64,000 nucleotides of DNA, taken from NCBI RefSeq assembly GCF_002086815.1, contig NZ_MVID01000008.1, positions 1 to 64,000 of the forward strand, written 5' to 3'. Made by a program: the position numbers and the translations under genes. The notes below the pieces were generated by a model. The model was not told the origin of the DNA. It saw only the letters and a program-made list of their open reading frames with translations, and did not search any database. This document shows, in pieces, positions 16,725-25,319 of the stretch. This DNA comes from Mycolicibacterium parafortuitum. Lineage in GTDB: Bacteria > Actinomycetota > Actinomycetes > Mycobacteriales > Mycobacteriaceae. Numbering within the stretch: position 1 is the first letter of the stretch; the number at the start of each line of letters is the position of its first letter.

Positions 16725-18455
16725 ATGCCCGAAGAGGTCCGCCCGAGCACCACCCGCACGCCCCGCGAGGCCGACGTCATCGTGGTCGGTTCCGGGCACA
16801 ACGGTCTGGTGGCCGCCGCGTACCTGGCCAAAGCCGGGCTTGACGTGCTGGTCGTCGAAGCCGCCCCCACGGCGGGCGGTATGACCTCGACGAACTCCTT
16901 CGCCCCCGAGGCGCCCGAGTACATGATCAACGAGGCGTCGATCCAGGCGTCGCTGTTCCGCACCACCACGATCAACGACGACCTCGAGCTGTCCACCAAG
17001 TACGGGTTGCGGCAGACCGTCATCGACCCGGCCCACTTCCAGTTGGCGGCCGACGGAAGCTCGCTGGGCCTCTGGCGGGATCCGCGCAAGACCGCCGCCG
17101 AGCTGGAGTACTTCTCCAAGAAGGACGCGCGGGCACTCATCGAGCTCTACGAGGTGATCGACGCCGCGGTGGAGATGGGTCTGCCGATGATGCAGACCAA
17201 CGTGATGCAGCCCGACATCACGTCGATTCTGAAGTCCGCCAAGGGATTGATGAAGAATCGCAAGCAGCTCGTCGCGCTGGGGCGCTGGATGTCGAGCTCG
17301 CAGACCGAGGCGGTCGAGGAGAGCTTCGAGCACGACATGATCCGGGCGCCGTTGCTGACCTCGCTGCCGTTCATGCCGTTCGACGCCGATATGTCCGGCT
17401 GGTCACTGATCTACCTCGGCGTGCTGTCCAAGTACGGCGTCGCGATGTTCCACGGCGGCACCGGCTCGTTGCCGAAGGCTCTGATCGGGGTCATCAAGGA
17501 CAACGGCGGCGACATCATCACCAATTCACCGGTGGAGGAGCTGCTCGTCACCAACGGTCGCTGCACCGGGGTGCGCATCCGCGGCGGGCAGGAGATCCGC
17601 GCCCGCCGGGGCGTGCTGACCGCGTGCAGCCCGAAAACGACCCTGACCCGGTTGCTTCCCCGTGGAGTGCTGGAACCGAAGAAGCAGAATGCGGCGGACC
17701 ATATTCCGACCCGCAAGCGCGGCATCGCCGACGCCAAGGTCAACGTCGCACTGTCCGGCCGCGTCGACATGTCCAAGCACGAGAAGTGGCGCGGCGACGG
17801 CATCGACCTGCGCCTCGCCTGCAACTGCTACCACACCTACGAGCAGGCCAAGGAAGCCGCGAAGGCGTGCGTGCGCGGCAAGGTGCCCGACGCCATCCCC
17901 GGACTCGCGCAGGTCACCAACGCGTTCGATCCGTCGATGTCGCCACCCGGTAAGGACCTCTGGTGGTTCTGGACCGGACTGACGCCGTCGTTCCCCGAGG
18001 ACGGGTGGGACGTGGCGCGCAAGCAGATCACCGACAGCATCATCAAAGACGCCGACGAGTTCTACAAAGGCGTCGAGGATCTGCAGGTCGCGGTGCGGCC
18101 CCTGGTCCTGCCCGACATCGAAGAGCGGTTCTGGGCGATCGACGGGTCGGTGTATCACGTCGATCCGACCATCACCCGGTTCGGACCGAACAAGCCCGTC
18201 GCCGGCTTCGCCGGTTATCGCACGCCCGTCGAGGGCCTGTTCCTCACCGGGTCGGGCACCCACCCCGTGGCGGGCATCAGCGGTATGCCCGGTCAGAACG
18301 CGGCCCGCACGATGCTCAAGCAGTTCCACCTCGAGGACAAGGGCGGACGGCTGGGCGCGGTGAAGGACCGGCTGCTGCGGGAACGCAAACGGGCCGCGCT
18401 GACCGACGATCCGTACTCCTCGGGCCCGAACGATCCGTTCCCGGGCCAACAATGA
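16725..18455 (+). CDS. Phytoene-desaturase-like FAD-dependent oxidoreductase
   Basis: A 576-residue flavoprotein of the COG1233 type (carotenoid desaturase/PYROXD2-like). The N-terminal dinucleotide-binding motif is VVGSGHNGLVAAAYLAKAG, with GSGHNG at residues 22-27; the second FAD contact, FLTGSGTHPVAGISGMPG, is near the C-terminus. Such enzymes desaturate, isomerise or oxidise hydrophobic chains. A GAAGGA ribosome binding site precedes the ATG. The gene is flanked by a TetR gene on each side and carries the shared operator-like motif, so it is the main enzymatic candidate of the mce/AveC region. Substrate unknown. Confidence 0.85.
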   Translation: MPEEVRPSTTRTPREADVIVVGSGHNGLVAAAYLAKAGLDVLVVEAAPTAGGMTSTNSFAPEAPEYMINEASIQASLFRTTTINDDLELSTKYGLRQTVIDPAHFQLAADGSSLGLWRDPRKTAAELEYFSKKDARALIELYEVIDAAVEMGLPMMQTNVMQPDITSILKSAKGLMKNRKQLVALGRWMSSSQTEAVEESFEHDMIRAPLLTSLPFMPFDADMSGWSLIYLGVLSKYGVAMFHGGTGSLPKALIGVIKDNGGDIITNSPVEELLVTNGRCTGVRIRGGQEIRARRGVLTACSPKTTLTRLLPRGVLEPKKQNAADHIPTRKRGIADAKVNVALSGRVDMSKHEKWRGDGIDLRLACNCYHTYEQAKEAAKACVRGKVPDAIPGLAQVTNAFDPSMSPPGKDLWWFWTGLTPSFPEDGWDVARKQITDSIIKDADEFYKGVEDLQVAVRPLVLPDIEERFWAIDGSVYHVDPTITRFGPNKPVAGFAGYRTPVEGLFLTGSGTHPVAGISGMPGQNAARTMLKQFHLEDKGGRLGAVKDRLLRERKRAALTDDPYSSGPNDPFPGQQ

Positions 18456-18480
18456 CCGGCGTTCATCCGTCCGGCGACTG

Positions 18481-19128
18481 ATGCCCAGAAAGGCCGGATC
18501 TCCCCCGCCGTCGGCCGACGGGGGAGATTCGAAGTCGCAACGCACCCGCACCCGAATTCTCGATGCCGCAGCACATGTGTTGAGTGTCAAGGGCTTTGCC
18601 GGAACCAGGCTGACCGACGTGGCAGAGTACGCGCAGCTGCAGGCGCCCGCGATCTACTACTACTTCCCGTCTCGGGAGGACCTCATCGAGGAGGTCATGT
18701 ACTGCGGGATCAGCGATATGCGCGTGCACCTGGAACGCAAGCTCGCCGAGCTGCCCCCGGATGCGCCGGCAATGGACAAGATCATGACAGCGGTGGACTC
18801 GCATCTGCGCCACGAGCTGGAGCTCTCTGACTACACCACGGCGTCGATCCGCAACTCAGGGCAGATCCCCGAGCATCTGCGCACCCGGCAGAAGAAGGAA
18901 GAGGCCGCCTACGGGCGGATCTGGCAGCGGCTGTTCGCCGACGCCATCTCAGACGGGGAGATCCGCGGCGACATCGACGCCCGCATGATGCGACTCCTGG
19001 TGATGGGCGCGCTGAACTGGGCAGCCGAGTGGTGGGAACCGGGACGGGGCACGCTCGACGGGGTGGTACGCACCGCCCAGATGTGGGTGCGGACCGGGCT
19101 GAGCCCGGCACGGGAGGCTCACCCGTAA
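18481..19128 (+). CDS. TetR-family regulator (paralogue of the one at 2691)
   Basis: A 215-residue TetR regulator. Its HTH (RILDAAAHVLSVKGFAGTRL) and its ligand domain are strikingly similar to the protein at 2691, including LRHELELSDYTTASIRNSG and the PEHLRTRQ region. It begins 25 bp after the FAD-oxidoreductase gene and is probably co-transcribed with it. The two paralogues flank the mce/AveC cluster, which suggests duplication within one regulon. The last 10 bp overlap the convergent TetR gene. Confidence 0.88.
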   Translation: MPRKAGSPPPSADGGDSKSQRTRTRILDAAAHVLSVKGFAGTRLTDVAEYAQLQAPAIYYYFPSREDLIEEVMYCGISDMRVHLERKLAELPPDAPAMDKIMTAVDSHLRHELELSDYTTASIRNSGQIPEHLRTRQKKEEAAYGRIWQRLFADAISDGEIRGDIDARMMRLLVMGALNWAAEWWEPGRGTLDGVVRTAQMWVRTGLSPAREAHP

Positions 19129-19754
19129 AGGGTGCCGTGCCACATCGCGACCAGCGGTCCGACCGCGGCCTCTTCATCCTTCAGCGTCGACTCCACCCCG
19201 AGACCGGCGACATACAGCACGCGTTCGGTCCCCCAGAACAGCACCGAGGCCAGCGTCCTGCCCGGCTCCGTGGACGTGATCTTGCCCGCCGCGCGTTCGC
19301 GCTCGATCTCCTCGGCACCGGCGCTGATGAAGCGCTCGGCGATCTGCAGCCACAGGGCGTTGAGCCCCGGGTCGGAGTGCCAGTGGTGCGCAGCGGCCTG
19401 AAGCACCGTGCGATGCCGGTGCCATGCCGACGTCACCGCACGGATGCTGCGCTCCAGCGCGTCCTCGGGGGAGTCCTCGTCGGCGCGGCTGAGGAACGGT
19501 TGGACCGAGTCGAAGATGTCGTTCATCGCCTGCTCGAGCAGTCCGCTGAGGACCGTGAACTTGGACGAGAAATAGAAGTAGAACGTGGTCCTGGACACCT
19601 TCGACGCGCCCAGGATGTCGGCGACGCTGATGTCGTCGAAGTTCTTGGTGCCCAACAGTCTCAACGTCGCGGAGAAGATCTGGTCGACCGGCCGCGAACC
19701 CTCCGTCTCGACAGACCGGAACCGCTTCGCGGGACGGCGGGAGATCTCGGTCAT
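19119..19754 (-). CDS. TetR-family regulator, divergent from AveC-like copy 3
   Basis: A 211-residue TetR protein with HTH ATLRLLGTKNFDDISVADILGASKVSRTTFYFYFSSKF near the N-terminus. The C-terminal domain is unlike those of the other three TetR proteins here. It is divergent from the AveC-like gene at 19938, and the gap contains a perfect long inverted repeat (19813-19834), so autoregulation and control of copy 3 are likely. Confidence 0.87.
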   Translation of the reverse strand: MTEISRRPAKRFRSVETEGSRPVDQIFSATLRLLGTKNFDDISVADILGASKVSRTTFYFYFSSKFTVLSGLLEQAMNDIFDSVQPFLSRADEDSPEDALERSIRAVTSAWHRHRTVLQAAAHHWHSDPGLNALWLQIAERFISAGAEEIERERAAGKITSTEPGRTLASVLFWGTERVLYVAGLGVESTLKDEEAAVGPLVAMWHGTLYG

Positions 19755-19812
19755 GGCCCGACCATACTAGCCAGCCGATTCGACCTGTTTAATCTTGATT
19801 TGAAATAGGTGT

Positions 19813-19834
19813 ACACAGTGTACGGACACTGTGT
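19813..19834. promoter_or_regulatory. Perfect 9-bp inverted repeat, likely TetR operator
   Basis: Arms ACACAGTGT and ACACTGTGT are perfect inverted copies separated by ACGG. An overlapping smaller dyad, GTACAC-A-GTGTAC, occupies 19811-19823. The site lies 59 bp upstream of the divergent TetR gene (start 19754) and 104 bp upstream of AveC-like copy 3. The sequence is unrelated to the AT-rich motif used elsewhere in the region, so a separate regulator is expected, most simply the adjacent TetR. Confidence 0.65.
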
Positions 19835-19937
19835 TAATGTGATCCAGTCCACACGGGGCCGTCATGGTCACCCGTCCGGAACCCGGCGCATTTGCGCAGC
19901 TAGATGCCCAGAAACGTTTCCAAGGAGGTCAATCGCG

Positions 19938-20978
19938 ATGGATCGCATGCTTGCCACCAGCTGGTGGCCGCTGGTCAGCGACGAACAGGGGTGGCCGCCC
20001 CACATGCAGCCGGCGCCCGGCCGTTTCGAGGCCAGCACGGTCTCGGAGATCGTGTTCTTCTTCATCGCCGGCGCCGCGGTCGTCATCTTCGCCACGCCGT
20101 GGGCCATCAAGGCCGCCGTGCGCTCCAAGAACTACATTCCGCTGATCGTGCTCACCAGCGGCCTGATCTGCAGCCTGCTGGAGCCGATGCTGGATCTGCT
20201 CGGACACCTGCACTGGGCCAGTAACCTGGTCCCGGCGTTCACGAACTTCGGCATCACCGTCCCCGCGCTGATCCCGCTGTGTTACGTCGCGTTCCTGGGT
20301 CTCGAGGCGTACTTCTGCTACTTCGTCATCCGAAACGGCGCGCATCGCAACGTGTTCTTCATGCTGCTCGGCCTGGGCATCGCCACCGACGCGCTGATGG
20401 AGACGATCGGCATCAACCTCGGTGTCTACCTCTACTACGGCGTGCAGCCCTACGAGTTCCTCGGCTTCCCGTACTGGTGGGGCTTCATCAACGGCGGCTC
20501 GTTCGTGACCATCGGCGCGATCCTGGCCTTCGCCGTCCCGCGCCTGCAGGGCAAGAGCAAGGCACTGCTGTTCCTGGTCGCCCCGTTCGGCATGATGGTC
20601 GCCTACTTCGGCGTCGGCTCCATCCACATCCTGGCGCTCAACTCGACGATGCCGGTCTGGATGAAGTGGGTCGCCACCACCGCGATGATGGTGATGATGG
20701 TCGGCTGGATGGCCATCCTGCACAAGCTGGTCGGACGACCCGACCACCTGCCCGCACCGCGCTGGACCCTGTGGCGCGTCTTCGTCTACGGCAAGTTCAC
20801 GCCGAGCCGCGCCACCCGGATGGCGATGTGGCAGAAGATGTGCGAGGAGGGCGGCGTCAAGCCCGGCGACGGCATCCCCACCAACCCGGAGGACCCGTCA
20901 CAGGCGCTCGTCGTCGGACCGAGCTTCATCAGCAACACGGCCCGGCAGGAACGCGGCGGGCAGCCGTTGTCTGTCTAG
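19938..20978 (+). CDS. AveC-like polytopic membrane protein (copy 3)
   Basis: A 346-residue membrane protein with about seven segments, related to copies 1 and 2: a Trp/Pro-rich start (TSWWPLVSDEQGWPPH), LICSLLEPMLDLLGHLHWA, then FGVGSIHILALNSTMPVWMKW and a cytoplasmic basic tail. The ATG at 19938 has an ideal ribosome binding site (AAGGAGGTC, 8 bp upstream); the earlier in-frame start at 19809 would translate through the operator. The acidic residues in the LEPMLD motif align with MEPLFD of copy 1, so they are conserved and may be functional. Confidence 0.8.
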   Translation: MDRMLATSWWPLVSDEQGWPPHMQPAPGRFEASTVSEIVFFFIAGAAVVIFATPWAIKAAVRSKNYIPLIVLTSGLICSLLEPMLDLLGHLHWASNLVPAFTNFGITVPALIPLCYVAFLGLEAYFCYFVIRNGAHRNVFFMLLGLGIATDALMETIGINLGVYLYYGVQPYEFLGFPYWWGFINGGSFVTIGAILAFAVPRLQGKSKALLFLVAPFGMMVAYFGVGSIHILALNSTMPVWMKWVATTAMMVMMVGWMAILHKLVGRPDHLPAPRWTLWRVFVYGKFTPSRATRMAMWQKMCEEGGVKPGDGIPTNPEDPSQALVVGPSFISNTARQERGGQPLSV

Positions 20979-21001
20979 GAATCTTGTCCGTCTAGGAATC
21001 T
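20973..21001 (+). repeat. 12-bp direct repeat at a gene end
   Basis: GTCTAGGAATCT occurs at 20973-20984 and again at 20990-21001; the first copy contains the stop codon of AveC-like copy 3. It may be a small tandem duplication. No function is apparent. Confidence 0.5.
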
Positions 21002-21006
21002 CGGCG

Positions 21007-21050
21007 AACGGGCCGGCGGCAGCGTCCAACGACGTTGTCGCCGGCCTGTT
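21007..21050 (+). terminator. Hairpin terminator between convergent genes
   Basis: AACGGGCCGGCG (21007-21018) pairs with CGCCGGCCTGTT (21039-21050) with one G-U pair, and the pairing continues inward to a 6-nt loop (about 19 pairs with a few G-U). It lies between the AveC-like gene (plus) and the FNT gene (minus). There is no long T-run, which is usual for mycobacterial terminators. Confidence 0.6.
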
Positions 21051-21066
21051 CTCATTTCCGCACGAG

Positions 21067-21924
21067 CTATGCCGTGGTGGGCACCGGGGTCTGGTCCACG
21101 CTGACCAGATCACCCGGGCGCTTCCGCGTCGGACCGGTCTTGCCGTGGGTGGCGTAGATGACCAGTCCGACGAATGCCAGCCCGCCCACGAGATTGCCGA
21201 TCACCGTCGGAATCTCGTTCCACAGCAGGTAATCCACGATGGTGAAGTCACCGCCGAGCATCAGCCCCGACGGGAACAGGAACATGTTGACGATCGAGTG
21301 CTCGAAACCGAGGTAGAAGAACACCGTGATCGGCATCCACATCGCGATCACCTTGCCCGGCAGGCTGTCCGACATCATCGCGCCGACGACACCTGTGGAC
21401 ACCATCCAGTTGCACATCACGCCGCGGATGAACAACGTCAGCATGCCGGCGGCACCGTGGTCGGCGTAGCCCACGGTCCGGCCCTCCCCGATCTGGCCGA
21501 TGGCCTGGCCGACGGCATCGGGTTCGACGCTGAACCCGTAGGTGAAGTAGATCGCCATGAACACGGCGACGGTCAGCGCACCGGCCAGATTGCCGAGGAA
21601 CACCAGCCCCCAGTTGCGCAGCATCGGGCGCAGCGTGACCCCCGGCCGCTTGTCCAGCCAGGCCAGCGGCACCAGCGTGAAAACCGCTGTCAGCAGGTCG
21701 AATCCGAGCAGGTGCAGCATGCAAAACCCGACCGGGAAGAGCAGTGCCCCCACCAGGGGCTCACCGGTCTTCACCGAGATGGTCACCGCGAACGCCGCGG
21801 CCAGCGCCAGGATCGCGCCGGCCATGAACGCGCGGATCAGGGTGTCGCGGGTGGACATGAACACCTTCGACTCGCCGGCGTCGATGATCCGGGTCGCGAG
21901 TTCAGCGGGTTTGACGTATGACAT
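21067..21924 (-). CDS. Formate/nitrite transporter (FNT) family channel
   Basis: A 285-residue six-helix membrane protein of the FNT family, which conducts small monovalent anions such as formate, nitrite or hydrosulfide. Typical features are MLHLLGFDLLTAVF, a NWGLVFLGNLAGAL loop, IRGVMCNWMVSTGVV and FLFPSGLMLGGDF. The ATG at 21924 is favoured by a GGGGAGAGGAAC ribosome binding site over an earlier in-frame start. It follows cynS by 20 bp in one operon, which suggests handling of cyanate or bicarbonate-linked anions. That substrate is inferred from context only. Confidence 0.88.
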   Translation of the reverse strand: MSYVKPAELATRIIDAGESKVFMSTRDTLIRAFMAGAILALAAAFAVTISVKTGEPLVGALLFPVGFCMLHLLGFDLLTAVFTLVPLAWLDKRPGVTLRPMLRNWGLVFLGNLAGALTVAVFMAIYFTYGFSVEPDAVGQAIGQIGEGRTVGYADHGAAGMLTLFIRGVMCNWMVSTGVVGAMMSDSLPGKVIAMWMPITVFFYLGFEHSIVNMFLFPSGLMLGGDFTIVDYLLWNEIPTVIGNLVGGLAFVGLVIYATHGKTGPTRKRPGDLVSVDQTPVPTTA

Positions 21925-21944
21925 GACTCGTTCCTCTCCCCGGG

Positions 21945-22391
21945 TCACCAGTGGTACGGCAGGAATTTGCCGTCGATCGTCACCACGACGCGGTCACCGT
22001 TTGGATCGGCACGTCGCTCGAAGTTCACATTGCAGTTGATCGCGCTCATGATTCCGTCGCCGAACTCCTCGTGGATCAGCGCTTTGAACGCCGGGCCGTA
22101 GACGTTGATCAACTCGACGAACCGGTAGATCGTCGGATCGCTGAGCAGCGCGGGATTCTCCGTGCGGTAGGGCTGCCGCTGCAGGGCCGCAACGGTTTCC
22201 GGGCTGAGGCCGAGCAGTTCGCCGACGGCACCGGCCTCGGCCTTCGGCATCGGGTGACTGCCCAGCATGGCAGCGACCGTCCACACCAGCGGGCGGTCGA
22301 TGTGATCGGCCAGCTTCTGCCAGCTGATGCCGGTCTCCAGCCGGCGCTGTTCGATTTCGGTCATCACGGGTGAGGCGGGGTCGTAAGCCAT
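21945..22391 (-). CDS. cynS: Cyanate hydratase (cyanase)
   Basis: A 148-residue protein with the cyanase layout: an N-terminal helical domain followed by the catalytic domain with IYRFVELINVYGPAFKALIHE. The catalytic triad can be assigned as Arg90, Glu93 and Ser116. Cyanase converts cyanate and bicarbonate to ammonia and CO2 as a decamer. Length is slightly shorter than the 156 residues of the E. coli enzyme. It is the first gene of an operon with the FNT channel and divergent from a PAS-AraC regulator. Confidence 0.92.
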   Translation of the reverse strand: MAYDPASPVMTEIEQRRLETGISWQKLADHIDRPLVWTVAAMLGSHPMPKAEAGAVGELLGLSPETVAALQRQPYRTENPALLSDPTIYRFVELINVYGPAFKALIHEEFGDGIMSAINCNVNFERRADPNGDRVVVTIDGKFLPYHW

Positions 22392-22613
22392 CGGCGCTCC
22401 TTCGTACGGGTCGGCCAGGTCATGGCGGCCGACGGACCGCCGCACCTCCCATGTCAGCGGCTCGCGGTGGGGTTTGCCCATGGCAGAAGGCGCAGGACAC
22501 CCGGCATTTCGCGCATCGCCGGCAACTGTGCCTCCGCTTAACCACGCCGTAACGAGTGGAGAAAGCCGCCGAAATCCCGCGGCCCTAGCCTGAGCCCCGA
22601 TAGCGAAGGCCAG
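22392..22613. other. Intergenic region between cynS and the PAS-AraC gene
   Basis: A 222-bp divergent gap that must contain both promoters. I see no strong dyad or clear -10/-35 pair; it is GC-rich except for a short stretch near 22535-22560. Confidence 0.5.
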
Positions 22614-23393
22614 GTGGATGTGATCACCCGAATCGACAACGCAGAACCTCTGCACACCGCGACCGCACTGGACGCCGGGATGCTCTCCGCGGTGATCGAC
22701 GTGGCGCCGACCCCACTGTGGGTGATCGCCCCGGACGGCACGGTGGCGCTGGCGAATCAGGCCGCGCTGAGCATGCTCGGCTACCGCAGTGACGACGATG
22801 TGGTCGGGGCGCCCAGCCATGACACCCTGCACGAATGGCACCCCGACGGGTCGCGGTACCCGTCGGAGTCCTGCCCGATCCTCGACGGCTGCGGCACCAC
22901 GTCCATCACGGCCCACGAGTGGTTCATCACGCGGTCGGGACAACCGATTCCGGTCACCTGGTCGGCCCGGCCGCTCGGCACCGACGGCACCCGACTGCTC
23001 GCGTTCGCCGATGCATCGGATCGGATCGCGGCGAAACGCCCCGCCGGTCGGCACCTCGCCGTCGCCGTGCAGTCGCGCACCGAACTGCGCGCCCGCCTGC
23101 TGGCCCATATCGGATCACGGTTCCAGGAACCGGATTTCAGTCCGGTCAGGCTGGCCGCCGAGTTCCACCTGTCGCTGCGCACGGTCCAGCAGGTGCTCGC
23201 CGAGGACGGTCGCTCACCGGCGACTGAGATCCGGCGCCACCGACTCGAGCTGGCAGGAAATCTGATCTGCCAGGGGTTCTCGGTCAGCCGGGCCTGCCGG
23301 ACAAGCGGATTCACCGACCCCGGCACCTTCAATCGCGCGTTCCGGCGGCACTTCGGGGTGGCACCGAGCGAGTGGGCGCGCCGCGCCGGTTAA
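22614..23393 (+). CDS. PAS-domain AraC-family regulator
   Basis: A 259-residue protein with an N-terminal PAS-like sensor (about residues 22-135; APTPLWVIAPDGTVALANQAA) and a C-terminal AraC HTH (about 150-257; RHFGVAPSEWARR). PAS-AraC fusions sense small ligands or redox state. It is divergent from cynS-fnt across 222 bp (22392-22613), which shows no clear operator by eye, and is the likely activator of that operon. Start is GTG at 22614, with a second in-frame GTG two codons on. The last 4 bp overlap the convergent HxlR gene. Confidence 0.82.
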   Translation: MDVITRIDNAEPLHTATALDAGMLSAVIDVAPTPLWVIAPDGTVALANQAALSMLGYRSDDDVVGAPSHDTLHEWHPDGSRYPSESCPILDGCGTTSITAHEWFITRSGQPIPVTWSARPLGTDGTRLLAFADASDRIAAKRPAGRHLAVAVQSRTELRARLLAHIGSRFQEPDFSPVRLAAEFHLSLRTVQQVLAEDGRSPATEIRRHRLELAGNLICQGFSVSRACRTSGFTDPGTFNRAFRRHFGVAPSEWARRAG

Positions 23394-23812
23394 TTCGCGC
23401 TGTCGAACCGTTGTCGTGCCGCGGCGATGTCGTCTTGGTGCTCCTCGGTCCAGCGGACCAGGGACTGCACGGTCTCGTGCAGGGTGCGCCCCAGATCGGT
23501 CAACTCGTAGTCGACGCGCGGCGGGACCACCGGATGGACGGTGCGCCGCACCAGGCCGTCCCGCTCCAACTGGCGCAGCGTCACGGTCAGCATCCGTTGA
23601 CTGACCCCGTCGATCATGCGTTTGAGCTCGGTGAACCGCATCGACCCGTCGTCGAGCAGTGCGATGATCAGCAGCGACCACTTGTCGGCGATCCGATCGA
23701 GGATCTGCCGAACCTCGCAGTCCTCCCGCCGGTCCCACTGGAAGGCGTCCGGGCAACTGCAGTCGGTTCCCTGCGGGGTACCGACTGACTTCAAAGTGCC
23801 TTCTTCCGCCAC
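23390..23812 (-). CDS. HxlR-family regulator
   Basis: A 140-residue winged-helix protein with the HxlR signature: CEVRQILDRIADKWSLLIIALLDDG, FTELKRMIDGVSQRMLTVTLR and VDYELTDLG. An N-terminal pair CSC (TDCSCPDAF) may be redox- or electrophile-sensitive, as in other HxlR proteins. The GTG at 23812 gives a normal length; longer forms read through intergenic sequence. It is divergent from an MFS transporter (57-bp gap) and probably represses it. Confidence 0.85.
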   Translation of the reverse strand: MAEEGTLKSVGTPQGTDCSCPDAFQWDRREDCEVRQILDRIADKWSLLIIALLDDGSMRFTELKRMIDGVSQRMLTVTLRQLERDGLVRRTVHPVVPPRVDYELTDLGRTLHETVQSLVRWTEEHQDDIAAARQRFDSAN

Positions 23813-23869
23813 CGCTCCATGGTGCCTGATGATGTGGTCAGTTACCAATAGGAACCGAAGGTTGGGTAC

Positions 23870-25264
23870 ATGGACGCAGTCGAGACGAGGGCGACCTCCA
23901 GAATCCGCGCGGCACTGCTGCTCGCGGCGCTGTGCGGGGCCGCGTTCCTGGAGGGCATCGACATCGCGATGTTCAACATCGCGCTGCCCACCATCCGGCA
24001 GGCGCTGGACCTGCCGACCGCTGAACTGCAGTGGATCGTCAGCGGATACGTCATCGGCTACGGCGGATTCATGCTGCTCGGCGGACGGACCGCCGACGTC
24101 TACGGCCGGCGGCGGGTGTTCCTGATCGCGCTCGTCGTCTTCATCGGAGTCTCCGCACTGGGCGGCATCGCACCCAACGGCGCGACGGTGATCGCGGTGC
24201 GCGTGGTCACCGGTATCGCCGCGGCGTTCCTGATGCCGGCCGGGCTGGCGATCATCACCACCAGCGTCCCCGAAGGGCCGCAACGGGATCGAGCGGTACT
24301 CATCTACGCCGGTCTCGGCGCGGCCGGCTTCTCGCTCGGTCTCGTCGCCGGTGGTCTGCTGACCGCGTTCGGCTGGCGGTGGGTGTTCTTCGCCCCGGTG
24401 GTGCTCGCCTCGATCGTGCTGGTGCTGGCGGTCCCGCTGATCCCACGCGACGAGGTCACCGCACGGCGCTCCCTTGACCTTCCCGGTGCCGTGCTCGTCA
24501 CCGGCGCCGTGGTGCTCACCGTGACCACCATCGAGAATGCCGCCCACGGAACGCTTTTCGGATCGCTGACGTTCGGGGTCGTCGCGGTGACCCTGTTCGC
24601 CGGGTTCGCCGCCCGGCAACGCACCGCCGCCGAACCGCTGGTGCCGCTGCGCCTGCTCCGGCCGGGTCCGCAGACCAACGCCTACCTGGGAGCGGGCTGC
24701 CTGGCCGCCGGGTTCATGGGATTCCAGTTCATCGTGGTGCTCTACCTACAGGAGCTGCGGGGCTGGTCGGCGCTGACCACCGCGGTGGCACTGCTGGTCG
24801 TCGCGATCGACGCGATCCTGGCACCCACCCTGACCCCGGTCCTGGTGCGCCGGTTCGGGCTGTGGCGCGTCATCGCGGCCGGGATGGTGTTCGCGGCGCT
24901 GTCGTTCCTGCTGTTCATCGGGGTGGAGCAGGACTGGGTGTACCTGAGCATGCTGCCGAGCCTGCTGGCGCTGGGCATCGCGTTCACCCTGGCCTACGGT
25001 CCGTTGACGATCGCCGCGACCGACGATGTCGAGGAGTCCGCCCAGGGCTTGACCAGTGGCTTGCTGTACACGACCTTCCAGTTCGGCGCCGCGATCGGGC
25101 TCGCGACGACCACCGCGGTGCAGGTCGCGGCGACGGCCGCCGGCGCCGGTCAGCTCGACTCGTACCGGACGGCGCTGCTGGTGCCGCTGGTCCTCGGCGT
25201 GATCGGCGTTGCGGTGGCTCTCCCCCGCGCCTGGCGAACCCCGCAGGTGTGCGCGGCCGCGTGA
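23870..25264 (+). CDS. MFS drug/H+ antiporter, DHA2 type
   Basis: A 464-residue transporter of the EmrB/QacA type with about 14 membrane segments. Motif A (GGRTADVYGRRRVFL) and the antiporter motif C-like stretch (AGLGAAGFSLGLVAGG) are recognisable, and the start ALCGAAFLEGIDIAMFNIALP is typical. It exports organic compounds or drugs using the proton gradient. It is divergent from the HxlR gene, a common regulator-efflux pairing. Confidence 0.9.
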   Translation: MDAVETRATSRIRAALLLAALCGAAFLEGIDIAMFNIALPTIRQALDLPTAELQWIVSGYVIGYGGFMLLGGRTADVYGRRRVFLIALVVFIGVSALGGIAPNGATVIAVRVVTGIAAAFLMPAGLAIITTSVPEGPQRDRAVLIYAGLGAAGFSLGLVAGGLLTAFGWRWVFFAPVVLASIVLVLAVPLIPRDEVTARRSLDLPGAVLVTGAVVLTVTTIENAAHGTLFGSLTFGVVAVTLFAGFAARQRTAAEPLVPLRLLRPGPQTNAYLGAGCLAAGFMGFQFIVVLYLQELRGWSALTTAVALLVVAIDAILAPTLTPVLVRRFGLWRVIAAGMVFAALSFLLFIGVEQDWVYLSMLPSLLALGIAFTLAYGPLTIAATDDVEESAQGLTSGLLYTTFQFGAAIGLATTTAVQVAATAAGAGQLDSYRTALLVPLVLGVIGVAVALPRAWRTPQVCAAA

Positions 25265-25319
25265 CGGGCGGCAGCCGCGGCGGTGATCCCCGCATCCCGA
25301 ATCTCACTGAGTAAAACTC

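Noticed and set aside
19809..19937. Earlier start for AveC-like copy 3
   Set aside because: It would translate the operator dyad; the ATG at 19938 has an ideal ribosome binding site.
20990..21001. 12-bp direct repeat as an attachment site or target duplication
   Set aside because: Only 5 bp separate the copies and no mobile gene lies nearby; a local duplication is simpler.
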